DNA from: Cohnella rhizosphaerae
Lineage (GTDB): Bacteria > Bacillota > Bacilli > Paenibacillales > Paenibacillaceae
Direction of reading: 5' to 3'
Assembly: GCF_029525575.1 (NCBI RefSeq)
Contig: NZ_JAPDIA010000007.1
Location: 744,001-808,000, forward strand
DNA: 64,000 nt
Both the position numbers and the translations under genes were made by a program. The notes beneath the pieces were generated by a model. That model did no database searches. It was not told the DNA's origin and was given only the letters and a program-made list of their open reading frames with translations. How positions within the stretch are numbered: position 1 is the first letter of the stretch; every line of letters begins with the position of its first letter. Positions 1 through 9,652 of the stretch are shown piece by piece.

Positions 1-956
1 TGGGCGAGATGGTCAAAAACGGATTTCTGCTCGACCTGACGTCCTACAACATGGACCTCAGCCGCAATGCCGACCCGGAAAAAGCCTACTGCACCGTAGA
101 CGGCAAGCTCTACTGCTCGCTCCCGTCCTTTTTCGATACGAACGTCGTGTACTACAACAAGGACTTGTTCGATAAAAACGGCTTGAGCGTACCTGCCAAC
201 TGGGACGAATTCGTCCAGGGCCTCGACAAGCTGAAGGCGGCGGGCGTCACGCCGATCGCGCTGGCGGGCAAGAGCGAGTGGGACCGCGCCTGGCCGATCT
301 TCGCCTTCGCCCCGGCGTTCGCGAACGCCGCGCTGCAGAAGGCGCAGGCCGGACAAGGCAAGCTGACCGATCCGACCGTCGCCGAGACGCTGCAGGCGTT
401 CCGCGACTTCGCCGACAAAGGGTATTTCGGCAAAGACTTCCTGGCCCAGGACATGGCGGGCGCGCAGTTCGCCTTCACGAACGGCAAGGCGGCGGCCATC
501 ATCGACGGCACCTGGAACAACGCCACCTACGTGGCGTCGGGCATTAACCTCGGCCGTTTCCCGGTGCCCAACAAGGACGGCAAACGCGTCGTGCAGTCGA
601 GCTACAGCAACTTTATGACCTACGCGGTATCCTCCAAGTCCGCGCATCCGGACGAAGCGGTCAAGTACCTGGCGTTCCTCAGCAGCCAGGAAGCGCAGCA
701 GATCATGGAGGACGCGACGGGCCTCGTGCCGACGATCAAGGACATTACGCCGAAGGATGAAGGCGTCAAGGAGCTCGCCGTATTCGACGAAGCCGGCCTC
801 AACATTTACTCCGTGCTGACCGCGTTGTCCACGCCGGAGTCCAACCCGGCGGACATCATGATGAAGGACGTCATTCCGAAGCTGATGACCGGGGCGATCA
901 CGGGCGAAGAAGGCGCGGCCATCCTCGACAAAGCAGCCAAGTATCCAGGTCAGTAA
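1..956 (+). CDS. Extracellular solute-binding protein, family 1 (5' end missing)
   Basis: Sugar-binding component of an ABC importer, cut by the window start. The frame is open from base 3, so signal peptide and N-terminus lie upstream. The visible ~318 residues have the family 1 pattern: YYNKDLFDKNGL followed by PANWDEF, a hinge region with an aromatic-rich EWDRAWPIFAF stretch, and the GTWNN segment before the C-terminal lobe (SSKSAHPDEAVKYLAFL, PTIKD). Two permease genes follow at 88 and 1 bases, so the three form one importer. No ATPase gene is linked, as is usual for CUT1 importers in Firmicutes that share an MsmX-type ATPase. Substrate cannot be read from the sequence; the GH78 operon downstream makes a rhamnoside product plausible but unproven. 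Confidence 0.9.
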   Translation, partial: GEMVKNGFLLDLTSYNMDLSRNADPEKAYCTVDGKLYCSLPSFFDTNVVYYNKDLFDKNGLSVPANWDEFVQGLDKLKAAGVTPIALAGKSEWDRAWPIFAFAPAFANAALQKAQAGQGKLTDPTVAETLQAFRDFADKGYFGKDFLAQDMAGAQFAFTNGKAAAIIDGTWNNATYVASGINLGRFPVPNKDGKRVVQSSYSNFMTYAVSSKSAHPDEAVKYLAFLSSQEAQQIMEDATGLVPTIKDITPKDEGVKELAVFDEAGLNIYSVLTALSTPESNPADIMMKDVIPKLMTGAITGEEGAAILDKAAKYPGQ

Positions 957-1043
957 GGGCACGATTCTCCACGAAATCCGGGCACGTCCGGGCGGCGGCG
1001 CATCGCCGCCCGCGCGTCCCGCGCATGAAGGAAGGTGGCCGCC

Positions 1044-1964
1044 ATGGCCTGGATCCGCAGCAAGCCGTTTATCTGGTTCATTCTGCCGGGCTTCCTGCTT
1101 TATTCGCTCTTTTCCGTCTATCCGATCTTCTCGGCGATCCAGATCAGCCTGACCCGCTGGGACGGCATCGGCAAAAAGAAGTTTGTCGGCTTCGGCAATT
1201 ACGGCGAGCTGTTCTCGAACCCCGAGCTGTTCCGCCAATTGACGAACGCTCTGGGACACAGCGCCACGATCTTCGCGCTGAACGCGCTTGTCGTGCTTCC
1301 CGCGCAGCTCTACCTGGCTTATCTTATCTACGGCAAAATCCGGGGACACCGCTTTTTTCAGGCGATGATCTTCTCCCCGCAATTCATAGCGACGCCGGTC
1401 ATCGTGTTCATGGGCACGCTCGTGTTCGACGGCAACATCGGCGTGTTCAACAAGCTGCTGGAGACGGTCGGTCTGGGCGGTTGGACGCGGCCGTGGATGG
1501 GCCTGCCCGAGCTCGGCATCTACATCGTCTGGCTGCTCGTCGCCTGGTCGGGCATCGGCGTCGGCATGATTTTTTTCCTCGGCGCGATGAAAATGATCTC
1601 CGGCGAGATCATCGAGGCCGCGCTGCTCGACGGAGCTTCCTACTGGGGACGGTTCTTCCGCATCGTGCTGCCGCAGATCAAGACGACGATTCTCAACATG
1701 CTGATTCTGACGTACATTTTCGCCATGACGCTGTTCGACTACAGCTTCATTCTCGGCGGCGCGTCGGGCGGCATCAATCGGAGCGTCGACGTGATGGCCT
1801 TGTTTTTCTACCGGATCTCGTTCGGCGACAACAGCGCGGTGGGCGGCACGACCAACGTGAACGCGATGGGCATGGGGACGACGATCGCCTGCGTGATGTT
1901 CGTCATCGTTTTCGCCGTCGCGCTCGTCCAGGTGGCCCTCACTTACCGCAGAGCGGAGGATTGA
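1044..1964 (+). CDS. Carbohydrate ABC transporter permease, MalF/UgpA type
   Basis: Inner-membrane subunit of a CUT1 sugar importer, about 306 residues. Hydrophobic segments begin with the N-terminal FIWFILPGFLLYSLFSV helix. The conserved cytoplasmic EAA loop is visible as EIIEAALLDGASYWGRFFRI, which docks the ATPase. I start at ATG 1044 because AAGGAAGG lies 8 bases upstream; an in-frame GTG at 1035 overlaps that site. The stop at 1962-1964 is one base before the next ATG, so translation is coupled to the second permease. Confidence 0.9.
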   Translation: MAWIRSKPFIWFILPGFLLYSLFSVYPIFSAIQISLTRWDGIGKKKFVGFGNYGELFSNPELFRQLTNALGHSATIFALNALVVLPAQLYLAYLIYGKIRGHRFFQAMIFSPQFIATPVIVFMGTLVFDGNIGVFNKLLETVGLGGWTRPWMGLPELGIYIVWLLVAWSGIGVGMIFFLGAMKMISGEIIEAALLDGASYWGRFFRIVLPQIKTTILNMLILTYIFAMTLFDYSFILGGASGGINRSVDVMALFFYRISFGDNSAVGGTTNVNAMGMGTTIACVMFVIVFAVALVQVALTYRRAED

Positions 1965-1965
1965 C

Positions 1966-2790
1966 ATGAGACTGCGACCGAAGCGTACGCCCGTCAGCGC
2001 GGCTTTCCTCTGGATTTACGCGCTGCTGACGCTGCTGCTGCTCTGCTATATGACTTACCAGTCGTTGCGCCCCAAAAAGGAGCTGCTCTCCGCCACCTTC
2101 GGCATGCCGAAGCATTTGGGCTTCGGCAATTTCCGCAAGCTGTTCGCGGAGGCGGGGTTCTTCACTTACCTGCTCAACAGCGCGCTCATCTTGTTCGGCT
2201 CGCTCGTCCTCGTCGTGCTGCTGTCCACGATGGTCGCGTACGGGATCGGCAAGTTCAATTTCCGCTTTAAAAGCGGGCTGCTGCTCTACTTTCTGATCGG
2301 CCTCATGTTCCCCGTGCAGCTCGGCATCGTCCCGATTTTCCTGCTCATTCGCGACATGCATCTGCTGAACAGCCAGTGGGCCGTCATCCTGGTGCTCGCC
2401 TCGGGGCTGTCGATGCCCGTATTTCTGCTGACCACCTTTTTCGCCAAACTGCCGCACGACCTGTACGAATCGGCCAAAATCGACGGCGCCGGGGAGTGGA
2501 CGACCTTTACGCGCGTCATGTTCCCGCTGGCGAGTCCCGTCACCTTCAGCGTCTGCATCATCATGTCCATGCAGATCTGGAACCAGTTCTTCGTGCCGCT
2601 CATCTTCCTGCAGAGCGAGAGCCGCAAGACGATCCCGCTCATGATCATGAAGTTCACGACCAACGTGCTGTACAACATGGATCTCGCGCTGGTCGGCTCG
2701 GTCATGGCGACGGTGCCGCTGCTCATCCTGTTCTTCTTCTTCTCCGGCCGCGTCATCGAGGGCGTGGCGGCGGGCGGCGTGAAGGGTTGA
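1966..2790 (+). CDS. Carbohydrate ABC transporter permease, MalG/UgpE type
   Basis: Second membrane subunit of the same importer, 274 residues, with about six hydrophobic helices. The EAA loop reads DLYESAKIDGAGEWTTFTRV, and the end GVAAGGVKG matches the usual MalG-type C-terminus GxxxGAVKG. Its start lies one base after the preceding stop. It is the last gene before the 237-bp repeat array; no terminator hairpin with a U-run is visible directly after it. Confidence 0.9.
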   Translation: MRLRPKRTPVSAAFLWIYALLTLLLLCYMTYQSLRPKKELLSATFGMPKHLGFGNFRKLFAEAGFFTYLLNSALILFGSLVLVVLLSTMVAYGIGKFNFRFKSGLLLYFLIGLMFPVQLGIVPIFLLIRDMHLLNSQWAVILVLASGLSMPVFLLTTFFAKLPHDLYESAKIDGAGEWTTFTRVMFPLASPVTFSVCIIMSMQIWNQFFVPLIFLQSESRKTIPLMIMKFTTNVLYNMDLALVGSVMATVPLLILFFFFSGRVIEGVAAGGVKG

Positions 2791-2869
2791 TGGCGGGGAG
2801 CGGCGGGAACGCATTTACGGCAAACCCGGCAAACCCTTCTGCTACCTGCTTTGGTTGAGAGCTGGGCTG

Positions 2870-4054
2870 CCGAACGGACCCCAGCGCCGCTATTTTAACA
2901 AACTATGTACTTTTAGAGCTTCGAGCGGACCCAGTGGCCGCTATTGCTCGGTTTGCGACGTGGAAACGGGCGATTTTGGAGGAATAACGGCACTGGAGTC
3001 CGGCATGAGTGAAAAACGAAGGGCGATCGCTAAAATAGCGGCCCCTGAGTCCGCTTGCCGGGCGCGCCAAGGCACGCGCAAGGATCGTCGCCTGCACGCC
3101 CGTTGGCCGAACGGACCCCAGCGTCGCTATTTTAACAAACAAGGTTGTTTTGATGCTTCTAGCGGACCCAGAGGCCGCTATTGCTCGGTTTGCGACGTGG
3201 AAACGGGCGGTTTTGGAGGAATAACGGCACTGGAGTCCGGTGTGTGTGAAAAACAAAGGGCGATCGCTAAAATAGCGGCCCCTGAGTCCGCTTGCCGGGC
3301 GCGCCAAGACACGCGCAAGGATCGTCGCTTGCACGCCCGTTGGCCGAACGGACTCCAGCGTCGCTATTTTAACAAACAAGGTTGTTTTGATGCTTCGAGC
3401 GGACCCAGGGGCCGCTATTACTCGATTTGCAGCGTGGAAACGGGCGATTTTGGAGGAATAACGGCACTGGAGTCCGGTGTGTGTGAAAAAGGAAGGACGA
3501 TCGCTAAAATAGCGGCCTCTGAGTCCGCTTGCCGGGCGCGCCAAGACACGCGCAAGGATCGTCGCCTGCACGCCCGTTGGCCGAACGGACCCCAGCGCCG
3601 CTATTTTAACAAACTATGTACTTTTAGAGCTTCGAGCGGACCCAAGGGCCGCTATTGCTCGGTTTGCGACGTGGAAACGGGCGATTTTGGAGGAATAACG
3701 GCACTGGAGTCCGGCATGTGTGAAAAACGAAGGGCGATCGCTAAAATAGCGCCCGCTGAGTCCGCTTGCCGGGCGCGCCAAGACATGCGCAAGGATCGTC
3801 GCCTGCACGCCCGTTGCCCGAACGGACTCCAGCGCCGCTATTTTAACAAACTATGTACTTTTAGAGCTTCTAGCGGACCCAGTGGCCGCTATTACTCGAT
3901 TTGCGACGTGGAAACGGGCGGTTTTGGAGGAATAACGGCACTGGAGTCCGGTGTGTGTGAAAAAGGAAGGACGATCGCTAAAATAGCGCCCGCTGAGTCC
4001 GCTTGCCGGGCGCGGCAAGGAGCGCGCCCAGGAGCGTCGCCAGCATTATAAATC
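2870..4054. repeat. Five tandem copies of a 237-bp repeat (composite F-F-R-R element)
   Basis: Units start at 2870, 3107, 3344, 3581 and 3818, exactly 237 bp apart. Each unit holds four copies of a 20-nt motif close to CGGACCCAGTGGCCGCTATT: two forward (unit 1: 2875-2894 and 2926-2945) and two reverse (2983-3002 and 3034-3053), with gaps of 31, 37 and 31 bp, then a 58-bp tail. Small palindromes such as CGCTA-AAA-TAGCG lie at the last motif. Because 237 is a multiple of 3, a 398-codon frame (TTG 2855 to 4051) stays open through the array, and parts of the other strand are open too. There is no good ribosome site and differences between copies often change the residue, so I treat it as non-coding. 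A single diverged copy lies at 55683-55861. Confidence 0.9.
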
Positions 4055-4078
4055 AAAAGCTCCAAAGGAGGATCAATC

Positions 4079-6846
4079 ATGACGACGCTGCAAGCCGTAC
4101 GTCTTCGAACGGAATATTTGGAGGACCCGCTCGGCATCGATACGCTCGCGCCGCGGCTCGGATGGACGTTGACGGACGGGGACGGCAGGCGCGGGGCTGC
4201 GCAGACGGCCTACCGCATACTGGCCGCCTCTTCGCAGGAGACGCTCGCGGCCGGCGAAGGAGATCTATGGGACAGCGGCATTGTGACTTCCGAGGCCGCC
4301 GCTCATATCCGCTACGATGGCGCTGCGCTGCGCGCCGAACAGCAGGTCTGGTGGAAGGTGCGAATCCGGGACGAGCGCGGCGACTGGGGAGCGTGGAGCG
4401 CCAGCGCGCGCTGGTCGGTCGGCCTGCTGAGCCGAAGCGAATGGGGAGGCATCTGGATCGGCCGCAAGATCGGCCGCAAGCCGACCCGCGAGCAGCCGCT
4501 GCCCGCGGTTTATTTGCGTCGCCGTTTCGCATCGCGCGCGGGGGTGCGGCGCGCGACCGTGTACGCGACGGCGCTCGGGCTGTACCGGCTGCGCCTGAAC
4601 GGAACGCGCGTCGGCCAAGACGCGCTGGCGCCGGAATGGACCGACTATCACGTCCGCGTGCAATACCAGACGTATGACGTCACGGAGCTGCTGCACGAGG
4701 GGGGACAATGCGCTGGCCGTCGCGCTCGGGCATGGCTGGTACACCGGCTACATCGGCATGTACGGCTATCAGAAGTACGGGATGGACCCGTCCTTCTTGC
4801 TCCGGCTGAACATCGAGTACGAGGACGGGACGACGCAGTCCGTATGCACCGACGAAACATGGCGCGCGAGCTACGGTCCGATCGTCGCCGCGGACATTCA
4901 GATGGGCGAGACGCATGACGCCCGGCTGGCGGAGCCGCAGTGGCAGGAGCCGGCGTTCGTAGACGAGGCCTGGTCCCCGGCGACGCGCATGTACGACTAC
5001 CGCGGCCTGGTCGTCGCGCAGATGTCGCCGCCGATTCGCGTCACGCAGGAGCTTGCGCCGCGGGAGGTGCGGCAACTGTCCGAAGGCCGCGCGCTCGTGG
5101 ACATGGGCCAGATGACGAGCGGCTACCTGCGCGTCGTTTTCGAAGCGGCGCAGGGCGTTCAGTATACGCTGCGCTACGCGGAAGCGCTGGACGAGCAAGG
5201 CGAGCTGTACACCGCCAACCTTCGCTATGCAAGGCAGACGGACGCCTACGTCTGCGCAGGCGGCGGGCGCGAGACGTTCGAGCCGCTGTTTACCTATCAC
5301 GGTTATCGCTACGTCGAGATCTCGGGCGGCCCGACGCCAAAGTCCGAGGACATCGTCGGCGTCGTCGTGCATTCCGCGCTGCCCGAGACCGGATCGCTCG
5401 AGACGTCCGACCCGCTCGTGAACCGGCTGCTCTCCAACATCCGCTGGACGCAGCGGGCCAACTACATGAGCGTGCCGACCGACTGCCCGCAGCGCGACGA
5501 GCGCCACGGCTGGACGGGCGACGCGCAAATTTTCGCGCGGACGGCGGCGTACAACATGGACGTGTCCGCTTTTTTTGGCCAAGTGGCTGACCGACCTCGA
5601 CGACGGCCAGCGGCCGACCGGGGCGTACACCGACTTCGCGCCGTTCATCTTCGGGCCGAAGACGGAGTTCGACAACGACTTCACCTACACGCACACGGCC
5701 TCGTCCGGTTGGGCGGACGCGCCGCCGATCATCGCCAAACTGCTGCACGAGCTGTACGGCGACCGCGAGGTGCTGAGGCGCCATTATCCGGCGCTGCGCC
5801 GCTGGATGGACTTTAACGAGACACTGTACCCGGACGGCATCCGCCGCGACGCGCCGCAATACGGCGATTGGCTGTCGCTGCCCGAGCGGCCTTACGAGGA
5901 GGCGAAGGCCGAGCTCGGCTGGCTGATCGACGCGCTCTCGACGACGCCGTACGACGTGTTCGGCACCGCTTACTACGCGAACGGTGCGGCGATCATGGCC
6001 GACATCGCGCGCGAGCTCGGCGAAGCGGCCGACGCGGAGCGCTACGACGCGCTGCACGGGCGAATCAAGCAAGCGTTCCAGCGCGAATTCGTAGACCGGG
6101 ACGGCCGCATCAAAGGCGATACGCAGACGGTGTACGCCATGGCGCTCGCTTGGGACTTGCTGCCCCCGGCGCAGCGGGAGACCGCGATGGCGCATCTGAC
6201 GAGCAAGGTGGAGTCCGCGGGCGTGATGGCGGCCACGGGCTTCCACGGTACGCGGCTGCTCATGGACGTGCTGAGCGACGGGGGACGCGAGGATCTGGCG
6301 TTCGGCCTGTTGACGCGAAAGGCTTATCCGTCGTGGCTGTATTCGGTGCTGCAAGGCGCGACGACGATCTGGGAGCGTTGGGACGGCTGGACGGAGGAAC
6401 GGGGCTTCCAGCGGCCGGGCATGAATTCGCTCTGCCACTACGCCTTCGGCGCGGTCGGCGAATGGATCTACAAGCACGTCGGCGGCATCGCCCCCGATCC
6501 GTCGGCGCCGGGTTTCGGCCGCGCCATCTTGCGGCCGCGTCCGCTCGGCGGATTCACGTGGGCGAAGTGCGGCTACGATTCGATCCGCGGCCGTTACGAG
6601 GTCGATTGGCGGCTCGGAGACGGCGGCGCGTTTGAGCTGGCGGTGACGGTGCCCGCGGGCGGGACGGCGATCGTGCACGTGCCGGCCGACGACGGGACCG
6701 CCGTGCTGGAATCGGGTGCGTCCGCGGCCGAAGCGGAAGGCGTCGAAGCGCAGGGATGGCTCGGCGACTGCGAGACGTACCGGGTCGCGTCCGGGCGCTA
6801 TCTTTTCACATCCCAATGGCATCCACAAGGAGGCTCGCAGCCATGA
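4079..6846 (+). CDS. Alpha-L-rhamnosidase, GH78 (two frame errors)
   Basis: Hydrolyses terminal alpha-L-rhamnose from glycosides; no signal peptide is visible, so probably cytoplasmic. The N-terminal LRTEYLEDPLGIDTLAPRLGW is typical of bacterial GH78, followed by beta-domains and the (alpha/alpha)6 catalytic barrel with PTDCPQRDERHGWTGD, which carries catalytic acid residues. The frame breaks twice: at G6 (4699-4704, joining ELLHEG to DNALAVALGHGWYTGY) and at T7 (5570-5576, joining NMDVSAF to LAKWLTDLDDGQ). Removing one base in each gives 921 residues, normal for the family. AAAGGAGG lies just before ATG 4079. The stop overlaps the next start by ATGA. Confidence 0.9.
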
Positions 6847-7577
6847 CGCGAAGACTGATCGACCTGTCCATGGACATCTATCACGGGGCGCCGACGTTCG
6901 CCTTCGATCCGAAATGCGCCGTCATCGTCCACAACACGGTGGACACGATCGGCTACAACATCTCGCAGCTGTCGATGAGCACGCACCAGGGCACGCATCT
7001 CGACGCCCCCTTCCATTTTCTGAACGAGGGCAATACGGTGGACCGTCTCGATCTAAATCGCTGCATCGGGGAAGCGCTGCTCGTCGACTTGTCGCACAAA
7101 CGTCCGAAAGAGCCGATCGGCGTGGCGGACTTCGCGCCTTATGCGGACCGGATCGGCGAGGGGACCCGGCTCGTCTACCGCACGGACTGGCACTTGCAGT
7201 ATCCGCGAAAGCATTACTTCAGCGATTTTCCGTACATGACGCTGGAGCTGGCGGAGTGGCTGGCCGACCGGCGCATCGCGCTCATCGGGATGGACGTGCC
7301 GACGCCCAATCCGACCGACTTCGACCCGGTGCACAAGACGCTGCTGCGGGCGGAGATCGTCATCGTAGAAGGCTTGGCGAACCTGGGTGCGATCGGCCGG
7401 GACGAATTTTTCCTGATGGCGGCGCCGCTCAAGATCGCGGGAAGGGACGGCGCGCCGATCCGGGCGGTCGGCATGGTGGACGACGGCGGGGAGACCGGGC
7501 TGGCGGAAAAGAAGGCATCCGGCGAAAATGCGGCCCAATCGAGCCATGATGAAGCGGGAGAGGAGGCGCGGTCATGA
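6843..7577 (+). CDS. Cyclase family protein (kynurenine-formamidase-like metal hydrolase)
   Basis: 244 residues of the cyclase/KynB fold (PF04199). The metal-binding signature HxGTHxDxPxH is complete: H48, GTH50-52, D54 and H58 in STHQGTHLDAPFHF. Members hydrolyse formamides, lactones or related acyl bonds; the substrate here is unknown. ATG 6843 overlaps the rhamnosidase stop by four bases and has AAGGAGG at 6827-6833. Its stop overlaps the next start in the same ATGA way. In this setting a lactonase-like step on a sugar-derived acid is possible, but that is inference. Confidence 0.85.
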   Translation: MTRRLIDLSMDIYHGAPTFAFDPKCAVIVHNTVDTIGYNISQLSMSTHQGTHLDAPFHFLNEGNTVDRLDLNRCIGEALLVDLSHKRPKEPIGVADFAPYADRIGEGTRLVYRTDWHLQYPRKHYFSDFPYMTLELAEWLADRRIALIGMDVPTPNPTDFDPVHKTLLRAEIVIVEGLANLGAIGRDEFFLMAAPLKIAGRDGAPIRAVGMVDDGGETGLAEKKASGENAAQSSHDEAGEEARS

Positions 7578-8551
7578 CGGAGCAAGCAAGCTGGCGGGTC
7601 GCGGTCACGGACAGCGGCTTCCCCGATCTGGCGCCGGAGGCCGAAGCGCTGGCCGGCACGGGGGCGGTGCTGCTGTCCGGGCGATGCCGGACGGCCGGCG
7701 AGGTGGCGGAGCTGTGCGCGGACGCCGATGCGGTGCTGACGCAGTGGGCGCCCGTGACGGCAAAGGCGATCGAACGGATGACGCGCTGCCGGGTCATCGT
7801 GCGGTACGGCATCGGCGTGGACAACGTCGATCTGGAAGCGGCGCGGGCGAAGGGCATTCCGGTGGCGAACGTGCCGGACTACGCGATCGAGGAGGTCGCG
7901 GATCATGCGATGTCGCTGCTGCTCGCCTCGGTCCGCAAGATTCCGCAGGTGGCGGCGCAAGTTCGGCAGGGCGTCTGGGAGATCGCGCCGCGCCGGCCGA
8001 TCGTCGGCCTGCAGGGGCGCAAGCTTGGCGTGGCGGGCTTCGGCAATATCGCGCGGGCGGTCGTCCGCCGGGCGCAGGCGTTCGGCCTGCAGACGATCGC
8101 GTACGATCCGTACGCGAAGCCGGAGCTGTTCGTCAAGCATGATGCGGCAAGCGTGGACTGGGAAACGTTGTTGGCGGAGAGCGATTTCGTCTCCGTTCAT
8201 TTGCCGCTCGCGGAGGCGACGCGCCGCCTGTTCGACGACCGCGCGTTCGCCGCGATGAAGCCCGGCGCGCATCTGGTGAACACGTCGCGGGGCGGCGTCG
8301 TGGATACGGAAGCGCTCGTGCGGGCGCTGCGGGAAGGCAAGCTGGCGGGCGCGGCGCTCGACGTGCTGGAGGAGGAGCCCGTTCCTGCGGCGCATCCGCT
8401 CCTGGCGATCGACAGCTGCATTCTCACGAGCCACTGCGCATGGTATTCCGAGAGCTCGCTGGTCCGTCTTCAACGGTATGCAGCGCTGGAGGTCCGGCGC
8501 GTGCTGGAGGGCGGCAGCCCGCAGCACGTCGTCAACGGGGTCGGCGTATGA
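7574..8551 (+). CDS. D-2-hydroxyacid dehydrogenase (CtBP/SerA-like)
   Basis: NAD-dependent oxidoreductase of 325 residues, interconverting 2-hydroxy and 2-keto acids. The nucleotide motif is GVAGFGNIAR (152-161). The catalytic set is NTSRGGVVD (Arg about 239), the Glu in VLEEEP, and His in TSHCAWYSE (about 287). It is coupled by ATGA overlaps on both sides: start 7574 over the cyclase stop, stop over ATG 8548. The overlap chain shows it works with the GH78 operon; the exact substrate is not readable. Confidence 0.88.
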   Translation: MTEQASWRVAVTDSGFPDLAPEAEALAGTGAVLLSGRCRTAGEVAELCADADAVLTQWAPVTAKAIERMTRCRVIVRYGIGVDNVDLEAARAKGIPVANVPDYAIEEVADHAMSLLLASVRKIPQVAAQVRQGVWEIAPRRPIVGLQGRKLGVAGFGNIARAVVRRAQAFGLQTIAYDPYAKPELFVKHDAASVDWETLLAESDFVSVHLPLAEATRRLFDDRAFAAMKPGAHLVNTSRGGVVDTEALVRALREGKLAGAALDVLEEEPVPAAHPLLAIDSCILTSHCAWYSESSLVRLQRYAALEVRRVLEGGSPQHVVNGVGV

Positions 8552-9627
8552 GGGCGCTTGTCTGGCACGGCCCGCTCTCGCTGGCGGTGGAAGAAGTCGA
8601 CCGACCCGTCCCCGGCCCTGGGGAGGTGCTCGTCCGCGTAGAGGCGGTCGGCATTTGCGGCAGCGAGCTTGAAGGTTACCGCGGTCACAGCGCGGTGCGC
8701 CGCGCGCCGCTGGTCATGGGGCACGAATTCGCTGGCGAGGCGGTCGCCGCAACGGCCGAAGCGTCCCCTGTCGCGGCAGCCGCGACTGTCCCGCACGCCG
8801 CGACCGCGATTGTGCCCGCCGCCGACCTCGTCGGCCGGCGCGTCGTCGTCAATCCGCTGCTCGCCTGCGGGAGCTGCCCGCGTTGCCTCGAAGGCCGGCC
8901 CAACGTCTGCCGCGCGCGGCGCATCGTCGGCATTCACCGTCCCGGCGCCTTCGCCGAGTACGTAGCGGTTCCCGCGTCCAGCGTCACCGTCGTCCCGGAC
9001 GGCATGGACGCCGCGCTGGCCTCGTTCGCCGAACCGCTGGCCGTCTGCGTGCACGCGATCCGGCTGGCAGGGGCGGACAGCCGCGCCTCCGGCGGGCTGC
9101 TCGTGCTCGGCGCCGGCCCGATCGGCCTGCTCACGCTGCAGGCGGCGCTGGCGATGGGCGCGCCGCGCGCGCTCGTCTCCGACCGGCTTGCGACGCGGCT
9201 GGCCTTCGTCAGGGAGCTGGGCGGCGAGCCTTGCGCGCCGGAGGACGCCGCGTCCGCCTGCCGCGCGCTGTTCGGCGAGGACGGCCCGGAGGCGGTCGTC
9301 GACTGCGTCGGGGTGGCGCAGACGCGGGAGACGGCGGTCCGGCTCGCGAGCGCGGGCGGGCGCGTCGCGCTCGTCGGACTCGGGCAGGACGAGAGCCCGA
9401 TGCCGATGAACTTGGCCGTGCGCAAAGAGCTGGCGCTGCTTGGCTCGTACACGTACAGCGAAGCTGATTTCGCGGAGGCTGTCCGCTTGCTGGCATCCGG
9501 CGCCATTCGCATGGACGGGTGGACGGGAGCGTGCGCGCTGGAGGAGGCCGCTGCGGCGTTCGAGGCGCTGGACCGCGGGATGAGTCCTTACGGCAAGATC
9601 ATCGTTAAGCCGAACGGCGGCATTTAA
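8548..9627 (+). CDS. Zinc-dependent alcohol (polyol) dehydrogenase, MDR family
   Basis: Medium-chain dehydrogenase of 359 residues. Catalytic zinc ligands are in GICGSE and GHEF; the structural zinc site is ACGSCPRCLEGRPNVC. The Rossmann motif is LGAGPIGLLTLQAA. It resembles the sorbitol/galactitol/threonine dehydrogenase group. Unusual: an Ala/Val-rich stretch of about 25 residues (8742-8820, starting AATAEASPVAAAATVP) sits just after GHEFAGEAV, where most relatives have a short loop. Fourth gene of the ATGA-coupled chain. Oxidation of a sugar or polyol from rhamnoside breakdown is inferred. Confidence 0.87.
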   Translation: MRALVWHGPLSLAVEEVDRPVPGPGEVLVRVEAVGICGSELEGYRGHSAVRRAPLVMGHEFAGEAVAATAEASPVAAAATVPHAATAIVPAADLVGRRVVVNPLLACGSCPRCLEGRPNVCRARRIVGIHRPGAFAEYVAVPASSVTVVPDGMDAALASFAEPLAVCVHAIRLAGADSRASGGLLVLGAGPIGLLTLQAALAMGAPRALVSDRLATRLAFVRELGGEPCAPEDAASACRALFGEDGPEAVVDCVGVAQTRETAVRLASAGGRVALVGLGQDESPMPMNLAVRKELALLGSYTYSEADFAEAVRLLASGAIRMDGWTGACALEEAAAAFEALDRGMSPYGKIIVKPNGGI

Positions 9628-9652
9628 CTGAATCGATAGGGGGGCTAGGGAG

